In this document: positions 6,311 through 11,091 of the stretch, in pieces | Layout of the letters: each line of letters starts with the position of its first letter | How positions within the stretch are numbered: position 1 is the first letter of the stretch | Assembly: GCA_040507895.1 (NCBI GenBank) | Contig: JBEVNX010000116.1 | Location: forward strand, 1 to 11,091 | Reading direction: 5' to 3' | Length of the DNA: 11,091 bases | Source of the DNA: JBEVNX01 sp040507895 | GTDB taxonomy: Bacteria; Desulfobacterota; Binatia; JACPRU01 | The notes under the pieces: generated by a model | Told to the model about the DNA's origin: nothing | Database searches by the model: none | Seen by the model: only the letters and a program-made list of their open reading frames with translations | Made by a program: the position numbers and the translations under genes

Positions 6311-6838
6311 CTAGGGCTCTAGCGAGCGTCGCCAGAGGGTGCGAACGGGCTCGAATTCGACGAGGCCGATCTCGTGCAGCGTCGCGTCGAAGGGCCGGAG
6401 CGCTTCTCGGGCCTTGCGCACCGCGGTATCCAAGGCTTCCGCCGGCACGTCGCGCGCGAGCGTACAATGCGGAACCCAACGGCCCGGAACGTAGAGCGCT
6501 GACGATTCCAGCATCATGGATCTCAGAAAGCCGTGAAGCTCGGCATGGGTCGCGAGAAGGTTCTCGTCCCGGGCGGGTGCTAGGAAGATCACGTGCTCGG
6601 GCGTCGGAAAGCTACCAATCGAGTCGAAAGAAATGGTCAACGGCTCGCAGGATTCCACGAAACGAGACAGAGCCGCGATGGCGCGTGGAGGATCCACGCG
6701 GTCGAAGGTCGCTAGGCTTACGTGCGGCGCCGCGCCGGCGTGTTCGACGTACGCGCCGGCTGCGGCAAGGATCCGCCACAGCGAACGAACCCGCTGATCC
6801 GATTGACCGTCGAGATATAGTTCAACCGCGAATCCCAT
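6311..6838 (-). CDS. 2'-5' RNA ligase family protein (2H phosphoesterase)
   Basis: A 175-residue protein with the two HxS/T motifs that define the 2H phosphoesterase superfamily: PHVSLATF (38-45; H39, S41) and PHCTLARD (123-130; H124, T126). The spacing of about 85 residues and the LH-x-FL helix between them match the LigT/2'-5' RNA ligase type. Such enzymes act on 2',3'-cyclic phosphates or 2'-5' bonds of RNA ends or small nucleotides; the natural substrate of stand-alone members is mostly unknown. The protein is soluble and cytoplasmic. The ATG at 6838 gives a normal first beta strand (MGFAVELYLD). Its ribosome binding site is weak. It lies 27 bases after the PaiB-like gene and 6 bases before the HIT pseudogene start. 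Confidence 0.86.
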   Translation of the reverse strand: MGFAVELYLDGQSDQRVRSLWRILAAAGAYVEHAGAAPHVSLATFDRVDPPRAIAALSRFVESCEPLTISFDSIGSFPTPEHVIFLAPARDENLLATHAELHGFLRSMMLESSALYVPGRWVPHCTLARDVPAEALDTAVRKAREALRPFDATLHEIGLVEFEPVRTLWRRSLEP

Positions 6839-6865
6839 GGCATCGCGGGTCGACCGCCGCGACGG

Positions 6866-7489
6866 CTATCTTTCCGTGTCCCGATCGATCGTCCACTGCA
6901 CAGCCTCCGCGGCGCGAGCGTCATTGGGTCGCCCTCTCTTGCGGAGCTCCTTCACCACGTTCACTCGGACCTCGGCAGGACGGTTTTGCCCGAGCTTGAA
7001 TTTGACCCGTCTGGCTCTGATTCCAAGTTGTATCGCGGCTATGTGCGCGATCGCTCCACGGTAGAGCGGCTCGGAGGCCGTGACCGGCCGGAACCCGCCT
7101 TGCGGTTGGTAGCGAGCGAGGAGTCGCATCTGCTGTTCGGCCAATACGGCCGCATCCTCGGAAACTTCCGCGTCGCACTCGAAGATGACCGTGCGATGGT
7201 ACGCGGTTGCCATGACGGCGTCGTCCGGATGAATCCAATACGAGGGGATCACGCCCAGCACCTCGTCGACTTCGAACAGACACTGCGGGCGAGCCTTCAG
7301 ATCGGCGAATTGTTCATCGGCCCTGTTGACGTGAAGCTCGATGGTGACGCCGTGGTACACGAACGGATAGAGTCCGATGTGAGGCACGCCCTCGACGCTC
7401 ACCGTCACGAGACGCCCCATCTCCATCGTTCCGACGAAGGCATCGACGGTCTCGGGCGGGACGTCTGCATAGTCGTCGTAGAAGATCAT
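6866..7489 (-). CDS. PaiB-like FMN-binding (split-barrel) protein
   Basis: A 207-residue protein resembling the FMN-binding negative transcriptional regulator family (PaiB) of the flavin reductase/PNPOx split barrel. Visible parts are GRLVTVSVEGVPHIGLYPFVY (25-45), the barrel strand ELHVNRADEQFADLKA (51-66), SYWIHPDD (83-90) and TAYHRTVIFECDAEV (95-109). The C-terminal VKFKLGQNRPAEVRVNVVKEL (162-182) matches the 'K-lsQNRp-x-dr-x-gv' ending of PaiB proteins. In Bacillus PaiB is linked to regulation of degradative enzymes and sporulation; in most bacteria the role is unknown, and no DNA-binding motif is visible. GGAG lies about 5 bases before the ATG. It lies 45 bases downstream of the DUF924 gene on the same strand and may share a transcript with it. 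Confidence 0.82.
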   Translation of the reverse strand: MIFYDDYADVPPETVDAFVGTMEMGRLVTVSVEGVPHIGLYPFVYHGVTIELHVNRADEQFADLKARPQCLFEVDEVLGVIPSYWIHPDDAVMATAYHRTVIFECDAEVSEDAAVLAEQQMRLLARYQPQGGFRPVTASEPLYRGAIAHIAAIQLGIRARRVKFKLGQNRPAEVRVNVVKELRKRGRPNDARAAEAVQWTIDRDTER

Positions 7490-7534
7490 GGGTCTCCAGT
7501 CATTGAACGGCTCCGGATCGCTTTTCGTGCCAGC

Positions 7535-8158
7535 CTACCGTGGCAGCGCGCGGGTGTGCACGAACTCGCCACGAGCCAGATATTCGAGCTCGTCCGGGGT
7601 CGATGGTCGTCCCAAAATCGCGTTCCGATGGGGATGACGACCGAAGCGGGCGACCACGTCTCGATGACCACGAGCTTGTGACGCCGAGTGCTCCAGCACC
7701 TTCCGGAACTCCGGTGCCGCCTGTTCGGCAAGTCGTTCTGAGATCTCGACCACTCGCTCCAGATGCGGCAGCATTTCGGAATGTCCCAGGGGCAGGACGA
7801 AGAAGAGCTTCTCCCAAGGGGTCTCGAGGGCCGCAAAATGACCGATCTCGATTCCGTTGAGCGCTAACGCGAGGGCCTTTGGATCTTGGGCGAGCGCCTG
7901 CACCGTATTCCGATAGACGGAGCGGGAAAACTGATCGAGAACGAGGATGAGCGCCAGGCGAGATCGCGGCCGGTGCGCCCAGTGATCGATCTCGCCACGC
8001 GTTGCCCGCTCCAGCAACTCGGAAAACCGTTCGCCAACGCTCGAGTCGGCGCCACCGCGAAACCACCATTCGAACTGTTGAACCATCCGCGCGTGGTCGG
8101 CGTTGGATAGCTCGGGAAACCAGAACCGCAGAACGTCTTCGGGTTCTTCAGCTCGCAT
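7535..8158 (-). CDS. DUF924 family protein
   Basis: A 207-residue, mainly helical protein of the DUF924 (TPR-like) family. The usual signatures are present: EPEDVLRFWFP at the N-terminus (5-15), WWFRGG (31-36), LILVLDQFSRSVYRNT (70-85), a family motif normally 'lLDQFpRn-x-yRgt', then FFVLPLGHSEMLPHLE (119-134) and GHRDVVARFGRHPHRNAILGR (164-184). Function is unknown. The frame is open for 31 more codons upstream, but the extra stretch is unlike the family. The ATG at 8158 places EPEDVLRFWF where homologues begin, so I use it; the ribosome binding site there (AGGA) is weak. It is downstream of the methyltransferase gene by 79 bases. Confidence 0.87.
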   Translation of the reverse strand: MRAEEPEDVLRFWFPELSNADHARMVQQFEWWFRGGADSSVGERFSELLERATRGEIDHWAHRPRSRLALILVLDQFSRSVYRNTVQALAQDPKALALALNGIEIGHFAALETPWEKLFFVLPLGHSEMLPHLERVVEISERLAEQAAPEFRKVLEHSASQARGHRDVVARFGRHPHRNAILGRPSTPDELEYLARGEFVHTRALPR

Positions 8159-8237
8159 GGTCCTGTTGTTTCCTAGGATGCCTCTACGGATGAAGGCAAG
8201 AACGATGGCACTTCGTCCGACGATCCTCTGGAGGTCG

Positions 8238-9020
8238 TCACTGCTTCTCAACGAATCCCGCGACCATGTGCAGGGAGATGTCCACCGAAAAGACGACCTC
8301 TTCGCGGATGGCTTCGGCCTTGGCGACGGCTGCGCGAATCCGAGCGATGCCGGCCGAGTATTGCTCGTCCGTGAGCAAGCTCAGCTGAGAGGTTGCGTTC
8401 TTCTGGAGCATCGGCTCATCGAGAATCTCTCTGCCCACTCGGTTGTCGCGAAGCCTCTCGACCACGTGCCATCGAACGGCGTCGAAGCCGGCGTCGATCA
8501 TCCAGTTCGTGATCGTACCGGGCGACGGGTAGCGCTCTAGGTCCAGCTCGCGGGTGCCGGCAAAGTACTCATAGAGATACCAGCGATCGCGGCCCTCGTG
8601 GGGATTCATGCCGACGACGGCGAGGGCCCCGCCGGGTCGCAGAAGTGAACGCGCTTCGCGGATGAAGAGCGCGGCGTCCGCGAAGTGATGAAGTGCGTTG
8701 ACGCAGAACGTGAGATCCAGCATCGGGCCCGAAAAGGGCAAGGCCGCGGCATTTCCCCGTATCAAGTTGGCTACGCCCGCGGCTCGAGCGCGGCGCAGCA
8801 TGCCGAGAGAGAAATCGAGCCCGTAGACTGGGCAGCCGAGGGAACCGAGGATGCGCAACCAATAGCCTACGTCGAGAGCACGCTCCGCGTCCACCTCGCG
8901 AATCAAGTTGACGAGCGCCGCGCCAACCCCCTCTCGCGCCCCGGCGTAGTACGCGAAGCGCTCATCGTAGGTCGGCGCGACCTGGTCGTAGTCGACGTTC
9001 CTTTCGGGGCCCCTGGGCAT
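8238..9020 (-). CDS. Class I SAM-dependent methyltransferase lacking the motif I glycine loop
   Basis: A 260-residue Rossmann methyltransferase of the Methyltransf_11 type. It starts with VDYDQVAPTYDERF (9-22), then motif I strand ERALDVG (46-52), the acidic post-I residue in VYGLDFSLGML (65-75), GNAAALPF (89-96), the motif IV strand LDLTFCVNALHHFAD (101-115), and LLRPGGALAVVG (126-137). The oddity is motif I: after ALDVG the usual CGTG is absent and the chain goes straight to YWLRIL. Restoring four residues gives a normal ALDVGCGTGYWL motif, so a 12-base in-frame deletion at about 8865/8864 is likely. SAM binding should be impaired or lost. The rest of the frame is intact. GGAG lies 5 bases before the ATG. 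Substrate unknown. Confidence 0.85.
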   Translation of the reverse strand: MPRGPERNVDYDQVAPTYDERFAYYAGAREGVGAALVNLIREVDAERALDVGYWLRILGSLGCPVYGLDFSLGMLRRARAAGVANLIRGNAAALPFSGPMLDLTFCVNALHHFADAALFIREARSLLRPGGALAVVGMNPHEGRDRWYLYEYFAGTRELDLERYPSPGTITNWMIDAGFDAVRWHVVERLRDNRVGREILDEPMLQKNATSQLSLLTDEQYSAGIARIRAAVAKAEAIREEVVFSVDISLHMVAGFVEKQ

Positions 9021-9042
9021 GCCACTCCACGAAACCGCCTAG

Positions 9043-9082
9043 TGCTCGGCGGCTGAGCAGCCGGCCGCGTGTGCAGGCCGGC
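9043..9082. repeat. Two adjacent hairpins upstream of the methyltransferase
   Basis: TGCTC-N7-GAGCA (9043-9059) is followed immediately by GCCGGCC-N9-GGCCGGC (9060-9082), a perfect 7-bp stem. They lie about 23-62 bases upstream of the methyltransferase start and inside the 228-base gap after the GNAT gene. No T tract follows. They could form a leader structure or a transcript end for the GNAT message. The remainder of the gap (9083-9248) shows no supported gene. Confidence 0.4.
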
Positions 9083-9248
9083 CACGATGAGAAGCCTTGC
9101 AGTCGCTCAGCTGGCCGCAGTCTGAGCCGGCTCTTCGGATTCGGATCCGCACGGCTGCCATTCCTCCCTCACCCTTCGCGCGAGTTCATCTCGAGATTCC
9201 TTCGACGCTCTCCGTGCCGATGCCATCTAGGATTTCGACGGCGAGGCC

Positions 9249-9776
9249 TCACTCCTCAAGGGACTTGAAGAAAATCGTGGTTGCGCAGGGAGTCCCATCG
9301 GGCCACAGCGCGTAGTTCGGGATTGGCCCGCAACGCTGCCAACCTTGCCGCGCATACAGGCGCTCGGCATCACTGCTGGCCGTATCGAGCACCAAGAGCG
9401 TCTTCCCCGCGCGAAGAGCGCTGCGCTCGGCTGCAGCGAGCAGCGCCTCACCAATGCCCCGCCGACGGGCTCGTCGATGCACGAGCATCTTCGTGATGTC
9501 CCCGCGATGTGGTTGATTCTCAGGCTGATTGAGAACGAGCTGAACGGTACCGACGATCGTGCCCTCCGTGTCAACGGCGGCGAGCAGCACTCGCTCGCCG
9601 CGGGCTACACTCGCGGACGTCCTTTGCCAGAACGCGTCCGCCTTGGCCCGCGTCATCGGGAGCATGAAGCCCACCGAAGCGCCGCCTTCCACACAGTCGA
9701 TCAACACCTCGCTCAACCCTTGGATCTCGCGCTCACCGATGCCTTGCAAACGTCGAATCTGAATGGTGTCCAGCAC
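9249..9776 (-). CDS. GNAT family N-acetyltransferase
   Basis: A 175-residue acetyl-CoA-dependent acyltransferase. The acetyl-CoA loop is clear: ITKMLVHRRARRRGIGEALL (94-113) has the beta-4 strand, the R-x-x-G-x-G pyrophosphate loop (R104, G107, G109) and helix 3. It is preceded by GTIVGTVQLVLNQPEN (72-87) and followed by TLLVLDTASSDAERLYARQGW (125-145), the normal end of the fold. The substrate is unknown. The start is GTG at 9776-9774, directly after the TGA of the XRE-cupin gene in the same frame, with GAGGGG just upstream. No longer in-phase start is possible, and IQIRRL is the expected first strand. Translation is probably coupled to the regulator, suggesting one functional unit. Confidence 0.9.
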   Translation of the reverse strand: MLDTIQIRRLQGIGEREIQGLSEVLIDCVEGGASVGFMLPMTRAKADAFWQRTSASVARGERVLLAAVDTEGTIVGTVQLVLNQPENQPHRGDITKMLVHRRARRRGIGEALLAAAERSALRAGKTLLVLDTASSDAERLYARQGWQRCGPIPNYALWPDGTPCATTIFFKSLEE

Positions 9777-10391
9777 TCATCCCCTCGACGCGCGGCTACG
9801 CTCGGTCGCGGCGATCACGATGTATCGCGCAGGCTTGCGGGTGCGGTTGCGGAACGCCGCCGGCTCCTTGAGCTGCATCGCGAGACAGTCGTCTTCCGAG
9901 AGGCGATGCGTCGTGCGGCCGAGCGTCACCTCGATGCGTCCCTCTCGTACCCAGATCTGCTGATGAATGGTCACGTCTCGCGCGCCGGTCTCGTAAGCCA
10001 CTCTCGCGCCGGCCGGCAAGAAGACCTCGACGATCTGGATGGGCGAGGGAAAGTTGCCGGGAGAAATGTTGCGCCGTACGTAGCCAGATTGCGGATCGCG
10101 CCACGGCGTGCGATCCTCCCGCCGCGACACTGGGTCGGCCGGTGCGCTCGAATCGCCCAATAGCGTCGCGAGCGGCACGCCGAGTCCTGCTGCGATCTTC
10201 TCCAGCACGACGGCCGTGGGGCTGCTTTCCCCCCGCTCGATCAAGGAGATCATCGAGCGGCTGACGTCGCTCTTGGCGGCGAGCGCGTCGAGGGTCATGC
10301 CAAGATCCGCCCGCAGCGCCCGCACACGGCTCGCGATGCGAGAGTTGACGTCTTGAGCGAGGGTCGCCGCTTCATCCGGCATGATGGACAT
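9777..10391 (-). CDS. XRE family regulator with C-terminal cupin domain
   Basis: A protein of about 204 residues. The N-terminal Cro/C1-type helix-turn-helix covers about residues 17-78: IASRVRALRADLGMTLDALA (19-38), then AKSDVSRSMISLIERGESSP (39-58) with the recognition helix, and ILE-type packing ending in GLGVPLATLLG. The C-terminal cupin (about 107-197) has VRRNISPGNFPSPIQIVEVF, a WVREGRIEVTLG strand and a LSEDDCLAMQ turn. Such regulators sense small ligands with the cupin and often control a neighbouring enzyme, here the abutting GNAT gene. The frame is open for 37 codons upstream, but that stretch crosses the palindromic promoter region, so I start at the ATG at 10391. The ATG three codons later (10382) is also possible. 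Neither has a clear ribosome binding site. Confidence 0.9.
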   Translation of the reverse strand: MSIMPDEAATLAQDVNSRIASRVRALRADLGMTLDALAAKSDVSRSMISLIERGESSPTAVVLEKIAAGLGVPLATLLGDSSAPADPVSRREDRTPWRDPQSGYVRRNISPGNFPSPIQIVEVFLPAGARVAYETGARDVTIHQQIWVREGRIEVTLGRTTHRLSEDDCLAMQLKEPAAFRNRTRKPARYIVIAATERSRASRG

Positions 10392-10399
10392 AGTGTCCA
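10385..10399. promoter_or_regulatory. Putative XRE-cupin operator (15-bp palindrome)
   Basis: TGGACA-TAG-TGTCCA is a perfect palindrome with 6-bp arms, lying across the first codon of the XRE-cupin gene (ATG at 10391-10389 on the minus strand). A short GGACA-N3-TGTCC dyad at the gene start is the kind of site used for autorepression by XRE regulators. Binding by this protein is inferred. Confidence 0.5.
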
Positions 10400-10405
10400 G
10401 TAAAT

Positions 10406-10428
10406 TGGATCGATGGTCAATCGATCCA
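10406..10428. promoter_or_regulatory. Second palindrome in the XRE-cupin promoter
   Basis: TGGATCGAT-GGTCA-ATCGATCCA has perfect 9-bp arms and a 5-base spacer. On the minus strand its centre holds TTGACC (10420-10415), a good -35 candidate; a weak -10 (GACACT, 10397-10392) follows at 17 bases and lies in the other palindrome. Its sequence differs from the 10385-10399 site, so a second regulator may bind here. Confidence 0.5.
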
Positions 10429-10498
10429 CTTGGCACCCGGGGCTGAGCAACCCGGCCGCGCGCCGTGGCGATGACAAGCGATTTGCGACCGCTTCGCC

Positions 10499-10939
10499 TC
10501 AACCGGAGGTTGGCCGAAACGATTCGAGGTGTGCGACGTACGACGTCGGAAAGCCGTGCAGCTTCGCAGGCTGGACGATCCGGTCGATGTAGTCGTTCGA
10601 TGCAGGTCGCGGCTCGAGGGCCGGTGCGATGTAACAGAAGGTAGGAACGTGTTCTCCGCCTCGAGTCCGGACGACCACGGGGAACGGCAGGTAGTTGCCT
10701 CCGAGCACTTCGCGCGCGTGGGCGTAGAGGCGTTCGAGCTCCGCATGCGTCGCGAACGCAAGAGCGCCGTAGACGTGCCCTCGGTCGGAGCGAACGAGAT
10801 TGGCGAGCGGCCGGATCACGATCTCGAAGTCTTCGAGTGTCGCCGGTGTCAGGGGCTCTGGTGAGCGGTTGGCCTCCTCGAGGACGCGCGGGTTCATGTA
10901 GGAGCCGTAGAAGAAAACGGCGACTTTGGGATCATTCAT
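10499..10939 (-). CDS. Gamma-glutamylcyclotransferase (GGCT/AIG2)-like protein
   Basis: A 146-residue protein that opens with VAVFFYGSYMNPRVLEEA (6-23), the 'f-YGs-l' substrate-loop strand of the GGCT-like fold. It continues with VYGALAFATHAELERLYAH (56-74) and GNYLPFPVVV (81-90), matching the middle of the barrel, and VPTFCYIAP (98-106) before a helical tail. Family members release 5-oxoproline from gamma-glutamyl compounds. At the place where I expect the catalytic glutamate (the L-D-x-x-E motif) this protein has L-E-R-L-Y, so activity is uncertain. The ATG at 10939 is chosen because the family motif begins close to it and it overlaps the end of the upstream frame (ATGAATGA), suggesting coupling; no strong ribosome binding site is seen. 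An ATG at 10981 is open but lies inside the upstream gene. Confidence 0.75.
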   Translation of the reverse strand: MNDPKVAVFFYGSYMNPRVLEEANRSPEPLTPATLEDFEIVIRPLANLVRSDRGHVYGALAFATHAELERLYAHAREVLGGNYLPFPVVVRTRGGEHVPTFCYIAPALEPRPASNDYIDRIVQPAKLHGFPTSYVAHLESFRPTSG

Positions 10940-11091
10940 GGGGCGCCGCCCTGAAGTAGGTCGCCGGCGACGGCATGTCATCGAGTGGGCGGTTTCCTCG
11001 AAAGGGTTCCTGGACCCATCGCTCCATCAAGCTTCGCGGATCCACTCGGAAGCTCCTTTGGACTGATCGCCAGTGAGCCATTGCCAGTCGA
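10932..11091 (-). CDS. 3' end of an unidentified gene (cut by window edge)
   Basis: A minus-strand frame stays open from the right edge to TGA at 10934-10932, about 52 codons. It reads like real protein: a basic start, then FRVDPRSLMERWVQEPFRG, NRPLDDMPSPATYFR and a final AAPHE. I do not recognise the family. Its stop overlaps the ATG of the GGCT-like gene by 8 bases, which supports both that start and a shared transcript. The frame could be chance, since only ~160 bases are visible, and its true length and start lie outside or near the edge (one in-frame ATG at 11081 lacks a binding site). Confidence 0.48.
   Translation of the reverse strand, partial: RLAMAHWRSVQRSFRVDPRSLMERWVQEPFRGNRPLDDMPSPATYFRAAPHE

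Noticed and set aside
9107..9226. Small minus-strand frame of 39 codons in the gap between GNAT and methyltransferase
   Set aside because: The peptide has a plausible charged helix, but there is no ribosome binding site, a stop codon directly precedes its ATG, and no family is recognised.
9345..10163. Plus-strand open frame of about 272 codons
   Set aside because: It runs antisense to both the GNAT and XRE-cupin genes and shows no domain pattern.
1..11091. Search for insertion sequences, CRISPR arrays, tRNA genes, toxin-antitoxin pairs or a defence island
   Set aside because: No transposase, regularly spaced repeats, cloverleaf, toxin-antitoxin pair or known defence domain is visible; the XRE-cupin/GNAT pair looks metabolic, not like a GNAT toxin with a small antitoxin.

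Overview
The window is GC-rich bacterial chromosomal DNA with short intergenic gaps and clear AGGAGG-type ribosome binding sites on most genes. It has no rRNA, tRNA, CRISPR array, transposase, integrase or phage gene. The mix of families (LssY C-terminal, PhnB-like VOC, DUF924, PaiB-like, XRE-cupin, amidohydrolase) suits a soil or environmental proteobacterium or myxobacterium-like organism, but no gene here fixes the phylum.

Left part (1-2415): the start of a SnoaL/NTF2-like protein runs off the left edge on the minus strand. Three plus-strand genes follow: a membrane-anchored LssY C-terminal domain protein, a secreted protein built from two copies of one small beta domain, and a cupin. A strong 18-bp hairpin lies between the secreted protein and the cupin.

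Middle (2507-5811): minus-strand genes for a metal-dependent amidohydrolase and a Nudix hydrolase, a 3' remnant of a RidA-family gene, and a PhnB-like VOC protein. A TetR regulator diverges from the VOC gene, and a TTACG-N3-CGTAA palindrome sits in the 59-bp gap between them. It overlaps the likely -10 of a TetR promoter with almost no leader.

Right part (6022-9020): a minus-strand run of a frameshifted HIT-family pseudogene, a 2'-5' RNA ligase-like 2H phosphoesterase, a PaiB-like FMN-binding protein, a DUF924 protein and a class I methyltransferase. The methyltransferase lacks the glycine-rich core of SAM motif I, apparently through an in-frame deletion of about 12 bases.

Right end (9249-11091): a GNAT acetyltransferase is joined directly (TGA then GTG) to an XRE-cupin regulator whose start region carries two different perfect palindromes. 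Next come a gamma-glutamylcyclotransferase-like gene and the overlapping 3' end of an unidentified gene.

Overall this looks like an accessory stretch of small, mostly self-contained enzymes and two local regulators, with gene decay in progress (RidA remnant, HIT pseudogene, altered methyltransferase). I see no convincing multi-gene novel defence or biosynthetic system. The best leads are the altered methyltransferase, the two decayed genes and the two operator-promoter regions.
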